NCBI GenBank assembly: GCA_965215225.1
Contig: OZ244039.1
Coordinates: forward strand, 62,001 to 126,000
From: G965215225 sp965215225
Lineage (GTDB): Bacteria; Pseudomonadota; Gammaproteobacteria; CBDBNL01; JAAOII01
Reading direction: 5' to 3'
Length of the DNA stretch: 64,000 nt
The notes under the pieces were generated by a model. That model did not search any database, had not been told where the DNA came from, and was given only the letters and a program-made list of their open reading frames with translations. The position numbers and the translations under genes were made by a program. The number at the start of each line of letters is the position of its first letter. The first letter of the stretch is position 1. Below are positions 18,439 to 25,550 of this stretch, piece after piece.

Positions 18439-19404
18439 CTAGATGTCTAGTTGCTTCAAATACTGCTCTGCCACCTTAGCTGGTAATGAGAAATAACCAT
18501 CTTTCTCAACCACTTGTTGGCCTTCCTTAGAATAGATCATCCGTAAGAACTCTTTTTCTAAGGGCGGCAAGCTGCGACCTGGCACCCTATTAACATAAAC
18601 CCAAAGAAAACGCCCCAAAGGATAATTACCTGCTTCGATCTGTGCTACGGTTGGCTCGGCATAGCTGGTTCCTTCTTTACTTAGAGGGATTGCACGCACA
18701 TCTGGCGTTCTATAGCCTATGCCCGAATAGCCGATGGCATTCAACGAAGTGCTGACCGACTGAACCACCGAAGAAGAGCCGGGCTGCTCATTGACTGATT
18801 TTTTATAATCGCCTTTACACAGAGCAACCTCCTTGAAATAACCATAGGTGCCAGAAGCGGAATTGCGTCCATATAGCTGAATAGGACGATTACTCCAGCT
18901 TCCCGTCATTCCTGCCTTGCCCCATAGATTTATATCTTCTACATGTCCACAGCTACGAGTGGATGAGAAAATAGCGTCTACTTGAATAAGAGACATCCCT
19001 TTAATGGGATTATCCTTATTCACAAATATCGCTAGGGCATCTATGGCAACTGGGAAAGCAGTAGGAGCATAGCCGAACCTCTTCTCAAAGTCCGCCACCT
19101 CTTTGTCTTTCATTTGGCGACTCATGGGACCGAAGTTAGAGCTACCTTCTATCAGGGCTGGCGGCGCGGTTGAAGAACCGGCTGCTTGGATTTGCACCTG
19201 AACACTAGGGTAGAACCTCTTATACTGCTCTGCCCATTCGGTCATAAGATTTGCCAAAGTATCCGAACCCACACTTGATAGGCTGCCAGATACGCCACTA
19301 ACCTTTTTATAGTCTGCCAGGTTTGGATCCACTGCTGCTTGAGCAGTTAGAACAGCAAACTGGGATGCCATGAGAATGGCAAGATATCTTTTAATAAATA
19401 ACAT
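18439..19404 (-). CDS. pstS: Phosphate-binding protein of the PstS family
   Basis: Periplasmic phosphate-binding component of the Pst ABC importer. 321 residues with a cleavable signal peptide (MLFIKRYLAILMASQFAVLTAQA). Family hallmarks: GSLSSVGSDTLANLMTEWAEQYKRFYP, QIQAAGSSTAPPALIEGSSNFGPMSR, FVNKDNPIKGMSLIQVDAIFS, and the phosphate-loop segment GRNSASGTYGYF. The remaining pst genes are not in this window, so it is a stand-alone binding protein. I could not find a convincing Pho box upstream. Confidence 0.88.
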   Translation of the reverse strand: MLFIKRYLAILMASQFAVLTAQAAVDPNLADYKKVSGVSGSLSSVGSDTLANLMTEWAEQYKRFYPSVQVQIQAAGSSTAPPALIEGSSNFGPMSRQMKDKEVADFEKRFGYAPTAFPVAIDALAIFVNKDNPIKGMSLIQVDAIFSSTRSCGHVEDINLWGKAGMTGSWSNRPIQLYGRNSASGTYGYFKEVALCKGDYKKSVNEQPGSSSVVQSVSTSLNAIGYSGIGYRTPDVRAIPLSKEGTSYAEPTVAQIEAGNYPLGRFLWVYVNRVPGRSLPPLEKEFLRMIYSKEGQQVVEKDGYFSLPAKVAEQYLKQLDI

Positions 19405-19608
19405 AATTGGTTTTAGTTAATACTAAAAATGAATAGCTGCCTTTATACAAACCATCACAAGAGTTTCTTAACTTTTTTTTCATTAAAAAACAAGTTTTTT
19501 CTTCATTTTCGTCTTAGGGGCGAAAAATAGCATTAAAAAGAGACTCATTTAGGGATATTTCTTGTTGATAGCACTTAAAATGGTTGCTTTTTTTAAGTTT
19601 AACTAACT

Positions 19609-20163
19609 ATGGCAGAAACTCAATCTACTATGATGCCCTTAGGAACTCTGGCGCCTTCTTTTACTTTGCCAGATACCATAAGCGGCAAGGAAGTCAGCTT
19701 GGCGGCTGGCGCGAAAGCCTCCTTAATTATGTTCATCTGTAATCATTGCCCTTTTGTCCTCCATGTCCAGGACCAACTAGTCGCTTTGGCACTAGACTAT
19801 CAACCCAAAGGGGTGCAGGTTATAGCTATCAGTTCTAATGATGTGACGACCCATCCTCAGGATGGACCAGCAAAGATGAAAGAGACGGCGCTTTCACATA
19901 ACTATCCTTTTCCCTATCTCTATGATGAGAGTCAAGAAGTGGCAAGGGCCTATCAGGCAGCATGCACCCCCGACTTTTTCCTCTTTAATAAGGACCTGCT
20001 ATGTGTTTATCGCGGCCAACTGGACGATTCACGACCAGGTAACAATGAGCCGGTAACTGGCCAGGATATCCGTTCGGCTTTGGATGCAGTTCTAGCCGAT
20101 AGAGAAGTCCCCGAGCCACAAAAACCTAGTGTCGGCTGTAATATTAAGTGGAAGCAGGCTTAA
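19609..20163 (+). CDS. Thioredoxin-fold protein of the AhpC/TSA type
   Basis: 184-residue protein with a thioredoxin fold. PLGTLAPSFTLPDTISGKEVSL is the usual start of the AhpC/TSA-related family, and the redox-site region is MFICNHCPFVLHV (CxxC). It continues GVQVIAISSNDVTTHPQDGPAKMKE, PYLYDESQEVARAYQAACTPDFFLFN and YRGQLDDSRPGNNEPVTGQDIRSAL. The whole layout matches a widespread 'thioredoxin family protein' group. There is no signal peptide, so it is cytosolic. It is probably a peroxide- or disulfide-linked oxidoreductase; the substrate is unknown. Confidence 0.88.
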   Translation: MAETQSTMMPLGTLAPSFTLPDTISGKEVSLAAGAKASLIMFICNHCPFVLHVQDQLVALALDYQPKGVQVIAISSNDVTTHPQDGPAKMKETALSHNYPFPYLYDESQEVARAYQAACTPDFFLFNKDLLCVYRGQLDDSRPGNNEPVTGQDIRSALDAVLADREVPEPQKPSVGCNIKWKQA

Positions 20164-20191
20164 GGGAATGCTATCTTCCGCCTCGATAAAT

Positions 20192-20209
20192 AACCGAGAA
20201 ATCTCAAAG
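20192..20209 (+). repeat. 18-bp direct repeat, left flank of an R-M cassette
   Basis: AACCGAGAAATCTCAAAG occurs here and at 21563-21580, enclosing the methyltransferase and restriction genes. The right copy is followed by IS30-like sequence, so these may mark an insertion boundary. Confidence 0.7.
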
Positions 20210-20229
20210 CACTAATTGATTAGTCAGCA

Positions 20230-21036
20230 ATGAAATTAAACGAATTTTATTGTGGCGATGCGCTAGATCTAATCAGGAAAGTAGCCGATGAATCTATTGA
20301 CTTAATTATATGTGATGGTCCTTACGGAGTTACAGATAATGATTGGGATCATATTCCAAGTATTCAAAAGTTTAATCTCAATCTATTAAAAGAATTTGCA
20401 CCCAAATTAAAAACAGGTGGAGCCTTATATCTGTTCGGTAAACCTGATTGTTTGGACTTTGTCGATTACAGAAAGTATTTAAACTGTAAAGCTAAAATAA
20501 TATGGTATCAGCCAAGCAGGTTATCTCAAGGCAAACTAAAATACACAAACAATTACGATGTCATCTATTACTTTGTTAAAGGCAAACAAGCAAAGTGTTT
20601 TAATTTAGATGATATTAGAGTTCCCCAGTTAGTAGAATTAACTCATCGACAAAGATGTGAAAATGTTCCTTCGGTAACTAATGGTAAATTTAATAAAACC
20701 AAGTTTAATACTAACGGCAAGAATCCAGGTGATGTATGGGGAGATGTTAAACAATTAACCTATAGATCAAAAGAGTTAATATCAAGAGAACTTCTTAATA
20801 CCATACAAAAGCCAGCGAAGCTAATAGAAAGACTAGTCCTCGCAAGCTCTAATGAAGGGGATCTTGTGCTTGATCCATTTTCAGGTGTAGGAACTACAGC
20901 TGTGGTATGTATCTACAATAGTAGAAATTTTATAGCTTTTGAAATTAACGATAGATATATTAATCTATCTAAAGCCAGAATGAATTCAGAATATAAAGAG
21001 AATATAGAATGGCAACTCACATCTATCGCAAGATAA
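20230..21036 (+). CDS. Type II DNA methyltransferase, beta-class
   Basis: 268-residue site-specific DNA methyltransferase. Motif IV is ICDGPYGVTDNDWD near residue 28 and motif I is DPFSGVGTT near residue 215, the beta-class order. The C-terminus is FIAFEINDRYINLSKARMNSEY. Codons 228-235 (IYNSRNFI) are encoded by an exact 24-base piece of the Cas12a-type repeat found elsewhere in the window, lying in the RNFIxxEI segment that follows motif I in this enzyme class. The gene overlaps the next one by 28 bases, and together they form a methyltransferase/endonuclease pair flanked by 18-bp direct repeats. The recognition site cannot be predicted. Confidence 0.9.
   Translation: MKLNEFYCGDALDLIRKVADESIDLIICDGPYGVTDNDWDHIPSIQKFNLNLLKEFAPKLKTGGALYLFGKPDCLDFVDYRKYLNCKAKIIWYQPSRLSQGKLKYTNNYDVIYYFVKGKQAKCFNLDDIRVPQLVELTHRQRCENVPSVTNGKFNKTKFNTNGKNPGDVWGDVKQLTYRSKELISRELLNTIQKPAKLIERLVLASSNEGDLVLDPFSGVGTTAVVCIYNSRNFIAFEINDRYINLSKARMNSEYKENIEWQLTSIAR
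20911..20934 (-). repeat. Cas12a-type repeat core inside the methyltransferase gene
   Basis: The plus strand reads ATCTACAATAGTAGAAATT plus TTATA, identical to the first 24 bases of the repeat units at 22091 and 23798. It is in frame in the methyltransferase. The upstream half of the 36-nt repeat (GTCCAGGG) is absent. Confidence 0.9.
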
Positions 21037-21506
21037 CAGAATTAGTGTTAGAGGCAGCTGATCTTGCCGAATCAATAGGCATATCTAATTTACTACAATC
21101 TGGATTAGTTAAAGAGATGATAATGGCTGATCTATTAGGACATGAACTTATGCACGGTAAAAGAGATGCAGATGCCAGAGATTTTAAAGATCATAATATA
21201 GTTTATGAATATTTGTCTTGTAAGGAAGGGGGCACGGGTCAGTTCGACAGGATGTTTAAATCGCCTCCTGATAAAAGACAGGAATCTTTAAATCGTATAA
21301 GAAGAAATAGTAAAATATACCTAGCTATTTTTTATAAACATAATCAGGCACAAGTAAAAGCAATATATGAATTAGAACCAGAAATAGTAGTTAAAGAAAC
21401 CGAAAGAAAACTGGATAGAAGTGGTAATAATATATCACATGTAGGGTTTACTGAAAAGTGGGCTCAAGCTAATGGAACTATAATTTATCAAAGAGAGATA
21501 AAATGA
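21009..21506 (+). CDS. Putative type II restriction endonuclease
   Basis: 165-residue protein whose start codon lies inside the preceding methyltransferase gene, an arrangement typical of R-M pairs. The segment LLGHELMHGKRDADARDFKDHNIVYEYLSCKEGG (residues 42-75) looks like a PD-(D/E)XK core: Asp in RDFKDH, then EYLSCK. GGTGQFDRMFKSPPDKRQESLNRIRRNSKIYLAIFYKH follows. I do not recognise a named family, so the call rests on the motif and on the adjacent methyltransferase. It overlaps the next frame by four bases (ATGA). Confidence 0.65.
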   Translation: MATHIYRKITELVLEAADLAESIGISNLLQSGLVKEMIMADLLGHELMHGKRDADARDFKDHNIVYEYLSCKEGGTGQFDRMFKSPPDKRQESLNRIRRNSKIYLAIFYKHNQAQVKAIYELEPEIVVKETERKLDRSGNNISHVGFTEKWAQANGTIIYQREIK

Positions 21507-21907
21507 CAGAAAAAAGAGAAACTATAAGGGTTTATCTAATAAAGTATATAATCCCCATAAACAACCGAGAAATCTCAAAGAAGGAACGAGCGTTGATGTT
21601 GGATAGGAGAAGAGAAGAAGAGAAGAGGAGGAGGTGGAAGAGAGAGCAAGAAGAGAATAAGAGGAGGTGGGAGAAAAGAAAAGAAGAGAATAGGACGAGG
21701 TGGAGGAAAGCGCAAGACGAGAATAGGAGGCGGTGGGAGAAAAGAAAAGAAGAGAATAGGACGAGGTGGAGGAAAGCGCAAGACGAGAATAGGAGGCGGT
21801 GGGAGAAAAGAAAAGAAGAGAATAGGACGAGGTGGAGGAAAGCGCAAGACGAGAATAGGAGGCGGTGGGAGAAAAGAAAAGAAGAGAATAGGAGGAAAAG
21901 AAGGTAA
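21503..21907 (+). CDS. Low-complexity Arg/Glu/Lys repeat protein, probably an IS30 remnant
   Basis: 134 residues. The first 20 are unlike the rest. From ISKKERALMLDRRREEEKRRR onward it resembles the IS30 transposase N-terminus (SKKERYMIEKMRREGK) expanded by a 66-bp tandem repeat (units at about 21667, 21733, 21799, 21865) encoding RRWEKRKEENRTRWRKAQDEN-type blocks. The strand bias (purine-rich) and lack of any domain suggest junk expansion and not a selected protein. A long charged helix could nevertheless form if it is translated. Confidence 0.4.
   Translation: MTEKRETIRVYLIKYIIPINNREISKKERALMLDRRREEEKRRRWKREQEENKRRWEKRKEENRTRWRKAQDENRRRWEKRKEENRTRWRKAQDENRRRWEKRKEENRTRWRKAQDENRRRWEKRKEENRRKRR
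21563..21580 (+). repeat. 18-bp direct repeat, right flank of an R-M cassette
   Basis: Second copy of AACCGAGAAATCTCAAAG (first at 20192-20209). It lies inside the frame at 21503 and is followed directly by IS30-like sequence. Confidence 0.7.
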
Positions 21908-21954
21908 GGTAAGTGAAGAAGACAGAGCAGCAGGCAAAAATATTGGAAACAATA

Positions 21955-22090
21955 TCAAGAGAATATCTTCTCTAGGACATCATCTAGTTTCTTCTCTATA
22001 GGCGCTTCTAGTTTATGATGAGGAATAGCCAATTCCTCCAATACTTCAGCAAATCTTCTAAATCCGTTCTTACTTCTTAACTCTACCCAT
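21955..22090 (-). pseudogene. C-terminal fragment of a CfrBI-like restriction endonuclease
   Basis: On the minus strand an open frame without a start codon begins directly after the Cas12a-type repeat: WVELRSKNGFRRFAEVLEEL, then AIPHHKLEAPIEKKLDDVLEKIFS and a stop at 21955. It looks like the C-terminal end of the same restriction enzyme whose N-terminal 58 residues lie at 22235-22412. The middle, with the catalytic residues, is gone and the leader-repeat unit sits in its place. The enzyme family is inferred from the N-terminal fragment and from memory of the family. Confidence 0.6.
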
Positions 22091-22234
22091 ATCTACAATA
22101 GTAGAAATTTTATATTGTCCCTGGACAAATAAATTCAAGATTCTTGTTTATGAGAATTGAATTCATCCAAATAACAGGGAACTAAGCCTATTTTAACGGA
22201 AAAATACTTCATTTAATAACGAGAAATGTTTGCT
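22091..22234 (-). CRISPR. Solitary leader plus one Cas12a-type repeat (unit A2)
   Basis: 22091-22126 is a full 36-nt repeat on the minus strand: 5' part GTCCAGGGACAATATAA, then core AATTTCTACTATTGTAGAT. 22127-22234 is a leader nearly identical to 23834-23938 in front of the mini-array. A possible promoter (TTGAAT, 18 bp, TATAAA) spans the leader/repeat boundary. Only one repeat is present; restriction-gene coding sequence occupies the spacer position. Confidence 0.85.
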
Positions 22235-22412
22235 TATACCAATCAACTGTAATATTTTCATTCCTTAGTTTTGCATCTACAATTTTCTTAAAAAAATCAA
22301 TCGCAAATTGTAAAAAGGTTGCATTGATAAGTGCAATAACCTCAACTCGGTAATCTTCTCCTTTTAAAAGATGCTTAATAATTCTTTTTGTTACTTCTGC
22401 TGTGATTGTCAT
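22209..22412 (-). pseudogene. N-terminal fragment of a CfrBI-like restriction endonuclease
   Basis: Begins MTITAEVTKRIIKHLLKGED and continues YRVEVIALINATFLQFAIDF, FKKIVDAKLRNENITVDWYKQTFL, which I recognise, with moderate confidence, as the start of the CfrBI restriction-enzyme family. Then it runs into the leader of repeat unit A2 and stops after VIK. The start overlaps the stop of the upstream methyltransferase by four bases, as expected for an R-M operon. The C-terminal part is at 21955-22090. The enzyme must be inactive, so the methyltransferase is orphaned. Confidence 0.65.
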
Positions 22413-23785
22413 AGTTTTTTGCTTTTTCTTGTAGCAACAAATTCGTCAAATGTCATAAACCTAGCTCCAGCTCTGCTATGAAACAAATCCATACTCTTAG
22501 TAAAGATTTGCTTCATTCTTTCGCAATATTCTTCTTGGACTTCGGTTAGAAAGAAACTCCTTCCCAATTTGAATGCCGACCTACCGAGTGTTCCACTGCC
22601 GGCAAAGGGGTCAAAAACTATATCACCGACAAAAGAATAATACTTGATTACTCTATCGCATAGTTCCAGCGGAAAAACTGCACTGTGAACCCTGTCAAAA
22701 GTCGGGGCAATGTGCCAAACATTTGTCGTCTCATATTTCTCATTGACCTTACTCTTTTCTACTTCCTCATCACTATACTGCCTAATATTCCAGTCTATGA
22801 GCCGCGCAGTCTTCTTTCTATAGACCATCAGATGTTCAGTAATGGCATTTGGTTTATATGCCAAGGGTTTTCTATGTTGTAAGAAACCAGCGTTTCTATT
22901 TTTCACACTCGCTTCTGGTTTCACCCAAATAATATCATCAATGAACTCCCATCCCATATTTGCCAATCTATGATGAATATCATAAGGGATAGGGTATCTC
23001 TTACTTGAGTGAGCACGGCTGGTTCTAGGGATGATAATGGGAGAGGTATTAAGGACGAAAAATCTACCTTCTTTCGTAATTCTATGAACCTCTTGGAAAA
23101 TACTTTCCAAAAAGCTTAGGTAGTCGTCATAGCTGCGGTAGATTGAATAATCTCTGGCATTGTAATAAGGTGGCGAGGTAAAGGTGAGATGAATTGATTC
23201 CTCAGGTATATGTGCCAAAATCCGCTTGGTATCTCCACAGACAGCTAGATTTGCCAAAGAATGCTCTTTAGTTTTGTTTAGACAGGCTGACTTCTGTCTA
23301 TTGCTATTAAATTCTCTATCAATGACTTCTCTAACCAGTTCATTCGGGTGGTTAGCAAGTTCGCTTAGCTCTTTCTTTACCAGCCTGTCCTTAGAAAAAA
23401 CTAGCAATCCTCTAATAGCCTGCATAACTATCTTAGGGTCCCTATCTGATAAGAAATCAATCAGAGTTGGTATGGTTTTTTCATTTCGTAATCTTCCAAT
23501 GGCAGAGACGGCCTCTCTTCTTACATCCGAACTAGTATCCTTAGACCCGTGTTTTATAAATAGATCTAGCAAGGAGATCTTTTGGAACTTTGCTAAATTT
23601 TTGATTGAAAGAGTTCTGATGGTAGAATTATTGCTATTTACCAAATATAGCAAGGGTTCAAGCATATCTTCATTTTCTAGTTTTCCTAAATTCTTAAGAA
23701 TATGAATAATAGAAGTATCTTTTCGATTATTTATATCTACAATAGTAGAAATTTTATATTGCCCCTGGACCTCATATACACTCAT
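22409..23785 (-). CDS. DNA methyltransferase with N-terminal HEAT-like repeats (CfrBI-type)
   Basis: 458 residues as read from the ATG at 23785. Residues about 20-160 are HEAT-like helical repeats (LEPLLYLVNSNNSTIRTLSI; SSDVRREAVSAIGRLRNEKTIPTLIDFLSD; DPKIVMQAIRGLL). The C-terminal part is a beta-class amino-methyltransferase with TSPPYYNARDYS near residue 204 and DPFAGSGTLG near residue 390, probably N4-cytosine type. The first 17 codons are encoded by a CRISPR spacer and repeat (YKISTIVDI is the repeat core), so the native N-terminus seems to have been replaced and the start codon lies in the spacer. No Shine-Dalgarno sequence is seen there. The following restriction gene is disrupted. Confidence 0.85.
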   Translation of the reverse strand: MSVYEVQGQYKISTIVDINNRKDTSIIHILKNLGKLENEDMLEPLLYLVNSNNSTIRTLSIKNLAKFQKISLLDLFIKHGSKDTSSDVRREAVSAIGRLRNEKTIPTLIDFLSDRDPKIVMQAIRGLLVFSKDRLVKKELSELANHPNELVREVIDREFNSNRQKSACLNKTKEHSLANLAVCGDTKRILAHIPEESIHLTFTSPPYYNARDYSIYRSYDDYLSFLESIFQEVHRITKEGRFFVLNTSPIIIPRTSRAHSSKRYPIPYDIHHRLANMGWEFIDDIIWVKPEASVKNRNAGFLQHRKPLAYKPNAITEHLMVYRKKTARLIDWNIRQYSDEEVEKSKVNEKYETTNVWHIAPTFDRVHSAVFPLELCDRVIKYYSFVGDIVFDPFAGSGTLGRSAFKLGRSFFLTEVQEEYCERMKQIFTKSMDLFHSRAGARFMTFDEFVATRKSKKL

Positions 23786-23833
23786 GCGCGTAATTATATC
23801 TACAATAGTAGAAATTTTATATTGTCCCTAGAC
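23735..23833 (-). CRISPR. Type V-A mini-array: two 36-nt repeats, one 27-nt spacer
   Basis: Read on the minus strand. Repeat 1 is 23798-23833, spacer 23771-23797 (27 nt), repeat 2 is 23735-23770. The repeats end in AATTTCTACTATTGTAGAT, the conserved Cas12a handle (stem CTAC/GTAG, loop TATT), and start GTCTAGGGAC or GTCCAGGGGC. Repeat length (36) and spacer length (27) match type V-A arrays. Repeat 2 runs directly into the coding sequence of the methyltransferase at 22409. No cas gene is in the window. Confidence 0.92.
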
Positions 23834-23938
23834 GGGTAAGTTCAAGATTCTTGTTTGTGAGAGTTGAATTCATCCAAATAACAGGGAACTAAGCTTATTT
23901 TAACGGCAAAACACTTCATTTAATAACGAGAAAGGTTT
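23834..23938 (-). promoter_or_regulatory. CRISPR leader of the mini-array
   Basis: About 105 bp upstream of repeat 1 on the minus strand, nearly identical to 22127-22234. It contains TTCCCTGTTATTTGG, GAATTCAA and, next to the repeat, TTGAAC with an 18-bp gap to TATAAA inside the repeat. Its distal end abuts a remnant of the IS5-type terminus (AATAAAAGCG, 23950-23959). Confidence 0.7.
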
Positions 23939-24269
23939 GAATAAACTAATAAAAGCGTTTTTGGGGTGAGACACAGTTAATCGTCTCCTACTATTGTAGT
24001 GAGAAGATTCTGCCTTATGATTTATGGCATGGATATAGACCTAGATATAAATTACTGTGAAGCCACGTTATTATTAATCCAGCTTATTAAAGAGCAAAAA
24101 CTAAATTGAAAAAGCCTCTTATAAAACACCTCTTACAAAACACCTCCCATAAAATATTTCCTTATGTCCTTATATATCCTATATATCCCTATATATAGGT
24201 ATAATTAATACCAATAATATTTTAATGGTTTAGAAGCCAATTTTAGAAGCCAATTAAAGCCAAATCAAA
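23939..24269. other. Intergenic region: IS remnant, repeat-like hairpin, gltA promoter region
   Basis: It holds a piece of the IS5-type end (23939-23970), a hairpin at 23985-24003 (CTCCTACTATTGTAGTGAG) that shares the 12-base core of the Cas12a-type repeat, and a tiny frame 24017-24109 (MIYGMDIDLDINYCEATLLL...) that I cannot support as a gene. AT-rich sequence with GGTATAAT at 24198-24205 probably belongs to the gltA promoter. Confidence 0.45.
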
Positions 24270-25550
24270 ATGACTGAAAAGAAAAAAGCCCTACTCAAAT
24301 TACCCGGTCAAACCGATGAATTAGAGCTGGAAATTAAGCAAGGCACCCTAGGCAAGCCGGTCATAGACATCGGTGGTCTGGCGCCCGCCCAGCACTTCAC
24401 TTATGATCCGGGTTTTGTCTATACGGCAGCCACCGAGTCAAAGATCACCTATATTGATGGTGATAAAGGAGTGTTGTTGTATCGCGGCTATCCGATTGAA
24501 CAGCTGGCAGAAAAATCCAACTATTTAGAAACCTGTTATCTATTGCTATTTGGCGAGCTACCGACCAAAAAGGAATATGAGCAATTCGTCACTACCATCA
24601 CCCGTCATACTATGGTTCATGAAAAGATGCGCGAGTTCATTCGCGGTTTTCGGGTTGATGCTCATCCTATGGCAATCGTCTGTGGCATGGTTGGGGCTCT
24701 TTCTGCTTTTTATCACGACTCCCTCGACATCACCGATGCTCGCCATCGCGAGATATGTGCCTATCGACTTATCGCCAAGATGCCGACCATTGCCGCCATG
24801 ACCTATAAGTATTCGCGCGGCGAGCCAGCTCTCTATCCACGCAACAATTTGGACTATGCTGAGAACTTCCTCTATATGATGTTCGCCAACCCTTGTGAAG
24901 AATATGATGTCAATCCTCTCTTTGCTCGCGCCATCAATGTTCTCTTCATCCTCCACGCCGACCATGAACAAAATGCCTCCACCTCAACAGTGAGAATAGC
25001 AGGCTCTACTGGCGCCAATCCATTCGCTTGTATCGCAGCTGGAATTGCTGCCCTTTGGGGACCTGCTCATGGCGGTGCCAACGAAGCGGTGCTAAATATG
25101 TTGGATATGATAGGCGATGAAAAGAATATTGACAGCTTCATTAAGAAGGCCAAGGATCCCGACGATAGTTTTCGCCTGATGGGCTTTGGTCATAGAGTAT
25201 ATAAGAATTACGACCCAAGGGCGCGCATCATAAAAGAGGTGTGCGATAAGATCCTTGCCCAGATAGATTCAAAGAACAACGAGGCGCTGGTGTTGGCACA
25301 GAAACTAGAGAAGATTGCCCTTGAGGACGAATACTTCATCAGCCGCAAACTCTATCCCAATGTAGATTTCTATTCTGGCATTATTCTTAAAGCCTTGGGA
25401 ATTCCCATCAATATGTTTACTGTGATGTTTGCCTTAGGAAGAACAGTCGGCTGGATAGCCCATTGGAACGAAATGATTAGCAACCAATACCGTATAGGCC
25501 GCCCACAGCAACTTTATACTGGCCCGCCAAAAAGGGATTATCCAACCTAG
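24270..25550 (+). CDS. gltA: Citrate synthase (type II)
   Basis: Condenses acetyl-CoA and oxaloacetate to citrate at the entry to the TCA cycle. 426 residues, the normal length of the hexameric Gram-negative enzyme. Motifs: GFVYTAATESKITYIDGDKGVLLYRGYPIEQLAE; the His-containing FILHADHEQNASTSTVRIAGSTGANPFACIAAGIAALWGPAHGGANEAV with both catalytic histidines; and MGFGHRVYKNYDPRARI. The C-terminus is IGRPQQLYTGPPKRDYP. The stop overlaps the GTG start of the next gene (TAGTG), which suggests coupling to ketone-body use. Confidence 0.97.
   Translation: MTEKKKALLKLPGQTDELELEIKQGTLGKPVIDIGGLAPAQHFTYDPGFVYTAATESKITYIDGDKGVLLYRGYPIEQLAEKSNYLETCYLLLFGELPTKKEYEQFVTTITRHTMVHEKMREFIRGFRVDAHPMAIVCGMVGALSAFYHDSLDITDARHREICAYRLIAKMPTIAAMTYKYSRGEPALYPRNNLDYAENFLYMMFANPCEEYDVNPLFARAINVLFILHADHEQNASTSTVRIAGSTGANPFACIAAGIAALWGPAHGGANEAVLNMLDMIGDEKNIDSFIKKAKDPDDSFRLMGFGHRVYKNYDPRARIIKEVCDKILAQIDSKNNEALVLAQKLEKIALEDEYFISRKLYPNVDFYSGIILKALGIPINMFTVMFALGRTVGWIAHWNEMISNQYRIGRPQQLYTGPPKRDYPT

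Noticed and set aside
21575..21958. Pro/Phe/Leu-rich minus-strand frame
   Set aside because: Antisense of the 66-bp purine repeat.
23771..23797. Target of the mini-array spacer within this window
   Set aside because: I found no match longer than about 8 bases by eye; the target, if any, lies elsewhere.
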